This document shows positions 1 to 6,488 of a stretch of 6,488 bases of DNA, piece by piece (the stretch's first letter is position 1; each line of letters opens with the position of its first letter). Made by a program: the position numbers and the translations under genes. A model generated the notes under the pieces. That model searched no databases and was not told the DNA's origin. It was given only the letters and a program-made list of their open reading frames with translations. The stretch spans positions 1-6,488 of the forward strand of contig JAFYMJ010000151.1 in the NCBI GenBank assembly GCA_017556665.1. The letters run 5' to 3'. This DNA is from Bacteroidales bacterium (GTDB taxonomy: Bacteria; Bacteroidota; Bacteroidia; Bacteroidales; UBA932).

Positions 1-188
1 ATCTTGCATGTGGTATCTCTGGTGCTATCCAACACCTTGCAGGTATGGAGGAGTCTGATCTTATTATCGCAATCAACAAAGATAAATTTGCTCCTATTTT
101 CCAAGTTGCAGATTTAGGTATTGTTGGTGATGCTAACAAGATTGTTCCTATGTTGACAGAGAGACTTGCTAAAGAGATTCAAAAATAA
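1..188 (+). CDS. etfA: Electron transfer flavoprotein alpha subunit (EtfA/FixB), C-terminal fragment
   Basis: This is the 3' end of a gene that begins outside the window. The reading frame starts at base 3 and gives 61 residues before a TAA at 186-188. The visible part is the C-terminal FAD-binding domain of EtfA: it opens with [15 protein letters not shown], continues with an [10 protein letters not shown] segment, and has the [14 protein letters not shown] stretch typical of the family. In known ETFs these segments bind the FAD. The protein is a soluble heterodimer with EtfB, which should lie upstream outside the window, and it carries electrons from acyl-CoA dehydrogenases. A hairpin terminator 25 bases after the stop makes it the last gene of its transcript. 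Whether this ETF is of the bifurcating type cannot be judged from the fragment. Confidence 0.93.
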   Translation, partial: LACGISGAIQHLAGMEESDLIIAINKDKFAPIFQVADLGIVGDANKIVPMLTERLAKEIQK

Positions 189-212
189 TTTCTAAAGCAA
201 TATCAATATTGA

Positions 213-241
213 GGGTGGCTAAAAAGCCACCCTTATTTTTT
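213..241 (+). terminator. Rho-independent terminator after etfA
   Basis: A perfect 8-bp stem, GGGTGGCT (213-220) with AGCCACCC (225-232), closes an AAAA loop and is followed by TTATTTTTT (233-241). It sits 25 bases after the etfA stop and should separate etfA transcription from the downstream transporter gene. Confidence 0.9.
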
Positions 242-272
242 GGATAATAAGCCAATATTATTGCTAAATTTG
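239..272 (+). promoter_or_regulatory. Probable Bacteroidota-type promoter for the AtoE-family gene
   Basis: TAAATTTG at 265-272 fits the Bacteroidota -7 consensus TAnnTTTG exactly. A TTTG at 239-242 could be the -33 element, but the 22-base gap is slightly longer than usual. Transcription would begin near 279, leaving a leader of about 20 bases before the ATG at 300. The -33 element would overlap the T-tract of the etfA terminator. The call rests on motif match and position only. Confidence 0.5.
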
Positions 273-299
273 CACCCTCAAAACAATCGATTCATTATT

Positions 300-1655
300 A
301 TGTTTGGTAGGATTATTGATTTATCGGTGAAGCTTATAAGAAAATATCTTCCCGATCCTTTTGTATTTGCAATTCTTTTGACATTTATTGCTTTTATAGC
401 AGCTATACCAGTAACAGACCAGTCTCCTTTAGAGATACTTGACCATTGGGGCAATGGAATTTGGGGTTTACTTGGATTTTCTATGCAGATGGCTCTTGTT
501 CTTGTATGTGGTTCTGCATTGGCTGACTCATCTGCTGTAAAAAACAGCTTAAGAAAGATAGCAGCCTTTCCATCATCACCTGCAGCTGCAATTGCAACAG
601 TAACATTCATCTCTTGTGTAGCATGTTGGATAAACTGGGGTTTTGGTCTTATTGTTGGTGCTATTTTGGCCAAAGAGATTGCAAAACAGGTAAAGGGTGT
701 TGATTACAGACTTTTAATTGCAAGTGCGTACAGTGGATTTGTTGTATGGCATGCCGGTTTGTCTGCATCAATCCCATTGGCAATGGCAACCGAAGGCAAA
801 TCTTTAGTAGAAGTTACAAGAGGTGTCATTGAGCATGCAATACCAATTTCAGAAACAATTTTTGCTACATATAATATAATAATTGTATTTTTTGTTATAG
901 TGGCCCTTACATTAGTAAATACATTAATGCATCCAAAGGCAGACAGGGTAATTGCAGTAAATCCAGAAATCTTTAAAGATGAAGATTCTGACAGTACAAG
1001 TGTTAATCCCGACAAACTTTTACCTAATGATAAACTAAATAACAGCAGTATCCTTGGAATGCTGATTGCTTTTATGGGTTTGGGGTATTTTGTTGTAAAT
1101 ATCTTTGTTAAAGGAAAAACATTAGATCTTAACAGCGTAATTCTATTATTTATGTTTGTTGGAATCCTGTTCCATAGAACACCTATAAGATATGTAAATG
1201 CTGTAACAAAAGCTGCATCATCTTGTGCAGGTATTCTTCTGCAGTTCCCTTTTTATGCAGGTATTATGGGTATTATGACAGGTGTATCTGCTCAGGGAGT
1301 TTCATTGGCAGGAGAAATAAGCAATGCGTGTGTTGCAATTTCTAATGAATATACATTCCCTGTCCTTACATTCTTTAGTGCTGGTATTGTTAATGTTTTT
1401 GTTCCAAGTGGGGGAGGACAATGGGCTGTTCAGGCTCCTATTATGCTTCCTGCTGGTGTACAGTTGGGTGTAGAACCTGCAATTACAGGTATGGCAATTG
1501 CCTGGGGAGATGCATGGACAAATCTTATTCAGCCCTTCTGGGCTTTGCCAGCGTTGGCAATAGCAAAATTGAATGCAAAAGATATTATGGGTTATTGTTT
1601 GATAGACCTTGTTGTGGTTGGAATTATTGTTATTATAGGCTTTTTAGTTATTTGA
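300..1655 (+). CDS. atoE: Short-chain fatty acid transporter, AtoE family
   Basis: This is a complete 451-residue polytopic inner-membrane protein, close in length to E. coli AtoE. AtoE-family proteins move short-chain fatty acids such as butyrate or acetoacetate across the membrane. Family signatures are visible along the whole length: an N-terminus MFGRI followed by LPDPFVFAILLT (about residues 17-28), INWGFGLIVGA (111-121), WHAGLSASIPL (150-160), FVPSGGGQWAVQAPIM (367-382) and AWGDAWTNLIQPFWALPAL (401-419). A hydrophilic loop lies around residues 211-250. The ATG at 300 was chosen because the family N-terminus begins there. The frame is open back to a TTG at 240, but that codon lies in the T-tract of the preceding terminator and upstream of the probable promoter. 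No Shine-Dalgarno sequence is visible, as is usual in Bacteroidota. The gene ends with tandem stops TGA-TAA. Its position after etfA supports a role in fatty acid uptake for beta-oxidation. The exact substrate is inferred. Confidence 0.92.
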   Translation: MFGRIIDLSVKLIRKYLPDPFVFAILLTFIAFIAAIPVTDQSPLEILDHWGNGIWGLLGFSMQMALVLVCGSALADSSAVKNSLRKIAAFPSSPAAAIATVTFISCVACWINWGFGLIVGAILAKEIAKQVKGVDYRLLIASAYSGFVVWHAGLSASIPLAMATEGKSLVEVTRGVIEHAIPISETIFATYNIIIVFFVIVALTLVNTLMHPKADRVIAVNPEIFKDEDSDSTSVNPDKLLPNDKLNNSSILGMLIAFMGLGYFVVNIFVKGKTLDLNSVILLFMFVGILFHRTPIRYVNAVTKAASSCAGILLQFPFYAGIMGIMTGVSAQGVSLAGEISNACVAISNEYTFPVLTFFSAGIVNVFVPSGGGQWAVQAPIMLPAGVQLGVEPAITGMAIAWGDAWTNLIQPFWALPALAIAKLNAKDIMGYCLIDLVVVGIIVIIGFLVI

Positions 1656-1800
1656 TAAAGCATATACATCATTCTCAATTATACTAAGAGGGTAACCCAA
1701 AAGTAAATTGGTAGCCTGCAATGATTGCTTACGCCACCTCTGGATATTTTGTGGTCCATTGCTGTTACAGTATAGTATGATGTGGAGTGTTGAGGATTCT
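1656..1800. other. Intergenic spacer with no recognised gene
   Basis: Between the atoE stop and the bidirectional terminator lie about 145 bases without a supportable gene or RNA. The stretch looks slightly richer in G and C than the short A/T-rich gaps elsewhere. On the - strand, 1732-1758 reads WTTKYPEVA, then a stop, and a shifted frame further on reads GYPLSI. This faintly recalls the KYP and YPL motifs of IS256-type transposases, but it is far too short and broken to call. Confidence 0.3.
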
Positions 1801-1845
1801 AAAAAATGTGGGCAGATCAAAATATTTTTGACCCGCCCATTTTTT
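1801..1845. terminator. Bidirectional terminator between the convergent atoE and SulP genes
   Basis: An imperfect hairpin pairs TGGGC (1809-1813) with GCCCA (1835-1839) and TCAAAA (1817-1822) with TTTTGA (1826-1831) around a TAT loop. One G-C pair flanked by two A-C mismatches joins the two stem parts. T6 follows at 1840-1845 for + transcripts, and A6 precedes at 1801-1806, giving a U-run for - transcripts. It lies 21 bases beyond the SulP stop and about 145 bases beyond the atoE stop, so it can serve both genes. Confidence 0.8.
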
Positions 1846-1866
1846 CATTTTATAGTCTTGAACTGT

Positions 1867-3579
1867 TTATTTCTTCTCTGCCATTTCGTTTGCTTTGGCA
1901 AGTGCTGGAATAATGTGAGGGAAGATATACTCTTTTCCAAGTTCTTTAGAGAATCCAACTTTATTAAGGTAGTTGTTTACATTATCGTTAACACCACTTA
2001 AAATAAGTTGTACACCCTCTTTTTGTGAACGTTTCCATAGGCTTCTAAGGTTGTTAAGTCCTGTAGAATCCATAAATGGAACTTTTCTCATTCGTAGGAT
2101 TCTGACTTTAAGGTCATCTTTTCTAAAGCCTCTGTCAATCTCATCAAGTTTGCTTGCAAGTCCAAAGAAGAAAGGACCGTCAATCTCATATATCTCTACA
2201 CCTTTTGCAATATCCAATTGCTCTGTATCTGCCAATTGTGCTTTCTCATCGTTCTCTGTTGCTGCAACAGTAGTGCCGTCAAGTGCCTTGATTGATGATG
2301 TCTCTGAGATACGTCTTACAAACAGGATAATTGCAAGTACCAGACCAACCTCAATAGCTACTGTAAGGTCAATTATTACTGTAAGGAAGAATGTTATAAG
2401 AAGTACGGATACATCTGTTTTAGTTCCTTTAAGAAGGTATTTGAATGTTCTCCACTCACTCATGTTGTATGCAACCATAACTAGAATTGCAGCAAGACAT
2501 CCAAGTGGAATATAAACAGCGTATGGCATAAGGAACAAGAAGATAAGCAACAGTACAATTGCATGTATTATTCCCGCTACAGGAGATTTACCACCGTTGT
2601 TTATGTTTGCCATTGTTCTTGCCAATGCTCCAGTTGCAGGAATACCACCAAAGAATGGGGTTATAATGTTGGCAATACCCTGGCCAATAAGCTCTGTATT
2701 TGAGTTGTGTCTTTTGCCTGTAACACCATCTGCCACCATTGCTGCCAATAATGATTCGATTGCACACAACAATGCAATTGTAAATGCAGGCTGGAATAGG
2801 GATGTAGCAACCTCATATGTGATTTTTGGTGCCTGAGGCTTAGGAATTTCAATACCATTTACAAGTTCAGGGAATTTGCTTCCAATTGTAGCAAAGTCAA
2901 TTCCGGCATATTTTGCAAGAAGTATAGAGGCAACTGTACCTACAATAATTGCTATTAAAGATCCTGGAACCTTTTTAGTAACTTTTGGCCAGAAAATAAT
3001 TATTAAAAGGCAACCCAGACTTAGCAGGAATTCATGCAACTTGAATGAGCCAAAATTAGTTATATATGCAGTCCATTGTGGTATAAACTCACTAGGAAGA
3101 TTTTCTATTGTAAGGCCAAAGAAATCTTTCATTTGGGTAGAGAATATCACTACTGCAATACCGCTGGTAAATCCAACAACAATAGGATAGGGGATAAATT
3201 TAATTATACTGCCCAGTTTGAAAATACCCATAATTACCAGCATAATACCGGCAAGTACTGTGGCAATTATAAGTCCCGACATTCCATACTGTGATACAAT
3301 GCCGTAGACAATAACAATAAATGCTCCTGTTGGACCTCCTATAAGGAAGTGTGATCCTCCAAAGAAAGATACAAGGAAACCTGCCACAACAGCTGTTATC
3401 AAACCTTGTTGTGGTGATACTCCCGATGCAATACCAAATGCAATTGCTAAAGGAAGTGCAATAATACCTACAATAATACCTGCAATAAGGTCGGCTGTAA
3501 ATGCCTCTTTACTGTAGCAACCTTTTTTGAATACCTCAAGTACTTTAGGTTGAAATACTTCTGAAATTTTAAAATTCAT
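1867..3579 (-). CDS. SulP-family (SLC26-like) inorganic anion transporter with C-terminal STAS domain
   Basis: This complete 570-residue membrane protein belongs to the SulP family, whose bacterial members carry sulfate, bicarbonate (BicA) or C4-dicarboxylates (DauA), usually with H+ or Na+. Residues 25-89 hold the family entry region, including ALPLAIAFGIASGVSPQQGL (41-60) and GGPTGAF (81-87). The later core includes AIESLLAAMVADGVTGKRH (273-291) and GGIPATGALARTMANI (311-326). The transmembrane part ends near residue 422. A linker of about 35 residues leads to a cytoplasmic STAS domain (about 459-565) with the DSTG loop at 504-507, which matches the phosphorylatable loop of anti-sigma factor antagonists. 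The ATG at 3577-3579 fits the usual family N-terminus. The gene starts 23 bases after the cysteate synthase stop, across an A/T-rich spacer without a Shine-Dalgarno sequence or clear promoter, so it is probably co-transcribed. The neighbour suggests a sulfur oxyanion as substrate, but bicarbonate or dicarboxylate is equally allowed by the sequence. Confidence 0.93.
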   Translation of the reverse strand: MNFKISEVFQPKVLEVFKKGCYSKEAFTADLIAGIIVGIIALPLAIAFGIASGVSPQQGLITAVVAGFLVSFFGGSHFLIGGPTGAFIVIVYGIVSQYGMSGLIIATVLAGIMLVIMGIFKLGSIIKFIPYPIVVGFTSGIAVVIFSTQMKDFFGLTIENLPSEFIPQWTAYITNFGSFKLHEFLLSLGCLLIIIFWPKVTKKVPGSLIAIIVGTVASILLAKYAGIDFATIGSKFPELVNGIEIPKPQAPKITYEVATSLFQPAFTIALLCAIESLLAAMVADGVTGKRHNSNTELIGQGIANIITPFFGGIPATGALARTMANINNGGKSPVAGIIHAIVLLLIFLFLMPYAVYIPLGCLAAILVMVAYNMSEWRTFKYLLKGTKTDVSVLLITFFLTVIIDLTVAIEVGLVLAIILFVRRISETSSIKALDGTTVAATENDEKAQLADTEQLDIAKGVEIYEIDGPFFFGLASKLDEIDRGFRKDDLKVRILRMRKVPFMDSTGLNNLRSLWKRSQKEGVQLILSGVNDNVNNYLNKVGFSKELGKEYIFPHIIPALAKANEMAEKK

Positions 3580-3602
3580 TTCAATTAAAATTTATATATA
3601 CT

Positions 3603-4892
3603 TTATTTGAATAATCCCTCTACAGCTGCACATACATCCTCTGCACTTGTAGCTGCATCTATAACCAAATGAGGTTTAACTTCTATGCACTTATGCTCAT
3701 TTTTAAATCGTTTCTCACCACCGCCGGTAATATTAAGCATTATAACCTCATCTTTGCTCACCTTACCGCTTTCTACAGCCTTAATCAAGCTGCACACTGC
3801 AACACCGGCTGCAGGGTGGATATCTGAACCCTCTATCTCTTCAAATAATTTGCAAGCATTGTCAAGTTCCTCATTTGTAACAACTTCTATATCTCCATCA
3901 GTGGCTTTAAGACAATCATACAAGCCTCCAACAATTCCGTAAGGAGGTTTTCTGTTAGAAAGTACTTTGGCTGTAATTTTAAGGGCATCTTCTCTTGCCT
4001 TATCCTCGTCTGCAATAAGCAATGCTCTGCTGTCAGCCTTCCATGCGTCATACATTGGAACAAATGGAAGGTTTTGCGAAGGGATAAGTTTCATCAAATG
4101 GTTGCCGAATCTTCCATCTTCCATAAGTCTTAAGTTTGCCTCGTATGCAGCAATGGTACCTGTACCACTTCCAATTGCCTGGAAATAACTGTCGGGAATT
4201 CTGCCAATATGTTCAGCAGCAGATAGGACTGTTGTTCCCATACCATCTCTTCTGGCAACATTCTTTGCACCGCCTTCCTCTATGAACTTAGAACTTGAAT
4301 TTAGTTTTGCTGCAAGAGCAATAGCATCAAAATAGTCTGTATTTGCAGGAGAGCAAATTATTTTAACGCAATCATTAAGTGGTTCTTTAAACCAAAGAGC
4401 ATTAAGGTTATCGTATGGAATTGCAATAACAATTGGAATGTTGTTTTCTGAACATACTTTGGCAAATGCTCTGGCTGTATTTCCGGCAGATGCAACAACA
4501 AGTATCTTGTCATTGTCTTTAGGTAGTCTTGCACATACAGAGTATGCCTCAGTTTCTTTAAATGAGCAAGTTTGCATTGTTGCCCCTTTTTCTGGCCACC
4601 ATCCGCTGAATGTAATGTAAAGGTTGCTAAGGCCAAGTTTATTTGCCAAACCTTCACTCTTATAAGTGACAGGGGCACATGAGCCCTCAAGCATTTTGTG
4701 GATTGGAAGCCAATCGGCAAATTTGTAAATGCCGTATGAATTGTCTTTAAAATTAATTTGCTTGTTTTGGTAGATAGCTCTTACAAAGGCAGGAGAACTG
4801 TCTTCTTTATCTGCCAACATCCATCCTGAGTCTGCAAACTCTCTTTTGGATGCACAACTCTGAAGCGTGTAAGCTGTAGGTTTGAATTCCAT
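3603..4892 (-). CDS. Cysteate synthase, PLP-dependent (threonine synthase-related)
   Basis: This 429-residue cytoplasmic enzyme is predicted to make L-cysteate from O-phospho-L-serine and sulfite, releasing phosphate. It is a fold-type II PLP protein related to threonine synthase. Visible features are WLPIHKML (61-68), FSGWWPEKGATMQTCSFKE (95-113) with the probable Schiff-base lysine K112, the SAGNT turn (135-139), EGGAKNVARRDGMGT (206-220), the glycine loop GSGTGT (241-246) that would hold the PLP phosphate, QNLPFVPMYDAW (273-284), PPYGIVGGLYD (316-326) and NITGGGEKR (387-395). These segments agree with my memory of the Methanosarcina acetivorans cysteate synthase over most of the length, rather than with ordinary ThrC. 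The N-terminus keeps only one cysteine (C13). The ATG at 4890-4892 was chosen over an in-frame TTG two codons upstream. The gene lies 22 bases after the Fe-S oxidoreductase stop and 23 before SulP. In Bacteroidota the product feeds capnine-type sulfonolipid synthesis; in methanogens, coenzyme M. Sulfonolipid use here is inferred. Confidence 0.87.
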   Translation of the reverse strand: MEFKPTAYTLQSCASKREFADSGWMLADKEDSSPAFVRAIYQNKQINFKDNSYGIYKFADWLPIHKMLEGSCAPVTYKSEGLANKLGLSNLYITFSGWWPEKGATMQTCSFKETEAYSVCARLPKDNDKILVVASAGNTARAFAKVCSENNIPIVIAIPYDNLNALWFKEPLNDCVKIICSPANTDYFDAIALAAKLNSSSKFIEEGGAKNVARRDGMGTTVLSAAEHIGRIPDSYFQAIGSGTGTIAAYEANLRLMEDGRFGNHLMKLIPSQNLPFVPMYDAWKADSRALLIADEDKAREDALKITAKVLSNRKPPYGIVGGLYDCLKATDGDIEVVTNEELDNACKLFEEIEGSDIHPAAGVAVCSLIKAVESGKVSKDEVIMLNITGGGEKRFKNEHKCIEVKPHLVIDAATSAEDVCAAVEGLFK

Positions 4893-4914
4893 TATCAAGA
4901 TTTTTATATTATTA

Positions 4915-6488
4915 CTATTTCTGTTTCATATTGTCACAAACAGCTTGTGCTATATCCAGGACAGGTACATTGCTCTGATCTTTGAATGTCTTTAGACACA
5001 ATGGACAAGCTGTAATGATTTTATCGGGATTATTATAGGTAAGAACTTTTAATGAACCTTGTGTTATTTTTGTCCTGTCCTCATAATTTAAAGTCAGGCT
5101 ACCCAAACTTCCTCCGCAACAAACACTCTCTTTTCCCTCTTTCTCAGCCTTTTTAAGCTCCCCGATAGATTTGATTACATTAAGAGGTTCATTGTACACC
5201 CCACAACCTCTTCCAAGCTCGCAAGGGGAATGGAATACCATAGATTCAGCCCCTTGGGTAACTTTAATTTTTCCTTCTTTAATAAGGGTATCAATAAATT
5301 GTGTATGATGTATTATTTTAATCTCTTTAAGATTGTAGTCCTCTTTAAATACTTTCATACAAATAGGACAAGATAGCAATAAGGTTGTGCAGCCACTCTC
5401 TTTTATAAGTTGTGTGTTTTTTGCTATAACCTCTTTTGCAGCATCAAGTTTGCCTGAAAGAAGCAAAGGGCGTCCACAGCACAAGCCTCCATCTTTATCT
5501 GCAATCTGATAGTTTGTATTGCTGCTCTCAAGAATTGAAACCATACTTTTTAGTATAGTTGGAGTAAGCTGTGTCATGCAACCTGCAAAATACAATACCT
5601 TTTCTTTATGTTGTATGTCTTGGATTGTGGAAACAGCAGGTACTGAATTGTTTATATAACTGTAATCATATTTTAAGCTGTTTGTGACAGTTGCCCTTTG
5701 TGCTGTTTTCATGCTGCACGAATCCACTCCAACCGGACATACGGCAACACATTTGCCACACATAAGACATTTGTCGGAGATTGTATTGATCTTTTTGGTG
5801 CTGTGTCTTCTCATTGCTCTGGTAAAATATACAGTAGAGTAGGGTAGGTTCTTTTTCTGTATATTCATTGGACACGCATCTATGCATAATCCGCAACTTG
5901 AGCATGAATATATCTGAGCCTCTGCAAATCCTTTTCTTGGATGTCTTATTTTTAAGCCTGCATTCCTAAGGAGAATGAACAAAGCTTCTGTTGGAATATG
6001 CATGTATCGGCTGAATGGCAAGCAGATGAAAAACAGTCCCAATGCGGTAGAATATGCCCACCAGGTTGGCAATATGTGATAATCGTTGCTAAGGAAGCTG
6101 GCAAATAGCCAGTGCATTGGTATTGTAAGAAAGCTTCCTCCTGCTATTCCGGCTGTAAAACTCTCTGCTAGGAGTCTTAGGGGAAATATGCTCCACAAAC
6201 ATATAAGTGCAACTCTATCTGCAAAGCATGGTTTTGTGGTTCTTCTCATTCCCAATGCGGTGGATCTGATTCGCTTGTACATTGCAAGCCCCACACCACT
6301 AAGTATAACAAGCAAGAAGAAATCCATTAAAAAGAAAAAGAATGCTCCTTTTAATGAAATGTCGCCCTGTTGCTTTACAAAGTATCTGAAAAATATAGGA
6401 TAATATAATCTGCCAATCTTTTGTGGTACATACAGCAATACCTCTATGTGGCCAATAACTATAATCATAAACCAGCCAAAGGCAATAC
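4915..6488 (-). CDS. Membrane Fe-S oxidoreductase, EMO/EtfD-like (NarI-like + 2x[4Fe-4S] + two CCG domains), 5' end missing
   Basis: The frame is open to the right edge (523 residues visible), and the ATG at 6468 falls inside a membrane segment preceded by IAFGWF, so the true start lies outside the window. Counting from that ATG, the N-terminal part is membrane-embedded and resembles the NarI/HdrE/DsrM cytochrome b domain, with hydrophobic segments near 1-13, 43-63, 84-100 and 136-153. A ferredoxin-like domain follows, with two CxxCxxCxxxCP motifs (C189/192/195/199 and C234/237/240/244). Two complete CCG (cysteine-rich, HdrB/HdrD-type) domains come next: C297, CCG at 330-332, CPIC at 367-370; and C416, CCG at 450-452, CPLC at 488-491. 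In heterodisulfide reductase this motif binds a noncubane [4Fe-4S] cluster. Fused proteins of this type act as ETF:menaquinone oxidoreductases (EMO; M. tuberculosis EtfD). The nearby etfA fits that role. DsrMK-like or HdrDE-like work on another sulfur or thiol couple is the main alternative. It is the first visible gene of the operon with cysteate synthase and SulP. Confidence 0.85.
   Translation of the reverse strand, partial: IAFGWFMIIVIGHIEVLLYVPQKIGRLYYPIFFRYFVKQQGDISLKGAFFFFLMDFFLLVILSGVGLAMYKRIRSTALGMRRTTKPCFADRVALICLWSIFPLRLLAESFTAGIAGGSFLTIPMHWLFASFLSNDYHILPTWWAYSTALGLFFICLPFSRYMHIPTEALFILLRNAGLKIRHPRKGFAEAQIYSCSSCGLCIDACPMNIQKKNLPYSTVYFTRAMRRHSTKKINTISDKCLMCGKCVAVCPVGVDSCSMKTAQRATVTNSLKYDYSYINNSVPAVSTIQDIQHKEKVLYFAGCMTQLTPTILKSMVSILESSNTNYQIADKDGGLCCGRPLLLSGKLDAAKEVIAKNTQLIKESGCTTLLLSCPICMKVFKEDYNLKEIKIIHHTQFIDTLIKEGKIKVTQGAESMVFHSPCELGRGCGVYNEPLNVIKSIGELKKAEKEGKESVCCGGSLGSLTLNYEDRTKITQGSLKVLTYNNPDKIITACPLCLKTFKDQSNVPVLDIAQAVCDNMKQK

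Noticed and set aside
240..299. N-terminal extension of the AtoE-family protein from a TTG at 240
   Set aside because: It begins in the terminator T-tract and upstream of the likely promoter, and the known family N-terminus matches the ATG at 300.
278..673. 131-residue open frame on the - strand opposite the AtoE-family gene
   Set aside because: It mirrors the hydrophobic codons of the real gene and crosses its promoter and start.
1690..1698. GGGTAACCC palindrome as a regulator-binding site
   Set aside because: It is nine bases long, stands alone downstream of a gene rather than near a promoter, and has no second copy in the window that I noticed.
1708..2001. 97-residue open frame on the + strand over the intergenic region and SulP 3' end
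   Set aside because: It runs through the bidirectional terminator hairpin and has no recognisable features.
1973..2515. 180-residue open frame on the + strand opposite the SulP gene
   Set aside because: It is low-complexity, rich in S, R, T and I, and lies wholly within the convincing SulP coding region; it is a shadow of the opposite strand.
4358..4720. 120-residue open frame on the - strand within cysteate synthase
   Set aside because: It is an alternative frame of a well-supported gene with no recognisable domain.
3603..4892. Plain threonine synthase (ThrC)
   Set aside because: The FSGWWPEKGA, TCSFKE and QNLPFVPMYDAW segments fit cysteate synthase, and no other threonine-pathway gene is nearby.
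4893..4898. TTG start two codons upstream for cysteate synthase
   Set aside because: The ATG at 4890-4892 is a stronger start codon and matches the usual N-terminus; the extra two residues add nothing recognisable.
6466..6468. ATG as the start of the Fe-S oxidoreductase
   Set aside because: The frame stays open to the window edge with hydrophobic residues IAFGWF before it, so this methionine lies inside a transmembrane helix.

Overview
The window looks like a stretch of chromosome from a member of the Bacteroidota, most likely Bacteroidales. Reasons: a TAnnTTTG-type -7 box lies ahead of one gene; the gene starts have A/T-rich leaders and no Shine-Dalgarno sequence; and there is a cysteate synthase of the kind known from sulfonolipid-making Bacteroidota and from Methanosarcina. 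The base composition is moderately AT-rich, and codon use looks even across the genes. The genus cannot be read from this sequence.

Layout. On the + strand, positions 1-188 hold the 3' end of etfA (electron transfer flavoprotein alpha subunit), closed by a strong hairpin terminator (213-241). A Bacteroidota-type promoter follows at once, then a complete atoE-family short-chain fatty acid transporter (300-1655). On the - strand, reading from the right edge, there are three closely spaced co-directional genes: a membrane iron-sulfur oxidoreductase that runs off the right edge (4915-6488, related to EMO/EtfD and HdrD/DsrK), a cysteate synthase (3603-4892), and a SulP-family anion transporter with a STAS domain (1867-3579). 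The gaps between them are only 22 and 23 bases, so they are probably one operon. The two strands converge on a 211-base intergenic region that contains a bidirectional terminator (1801-1845).

How the genes may work together. Two themes appear. The first is fatty acid oxidation: AtoE would import short-chain fatty acids, acyl-CoA dehydrogenases would reduce ETF, and the membrane Fe-S protein resembles the enzymes that pass electrons from ETF to menaquinone. The second is organosulfur metabolism: cysteate synthase makes L-cysteate from O-phospho-L-serine and sulfite, and in Bacteroidota cysteate is the head-group precursor of capnine-type sulfonolipids. A SulP transporter directly downstream could supply a sulfur oxyanion, but its substrate cannot be read from sequence. 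The unusual point is that the Fe-S oxidoreductase, cysteate synthase and SulP share one apparent transcription unit. No RNA gene, CRISPR array or intact mobile element was found.
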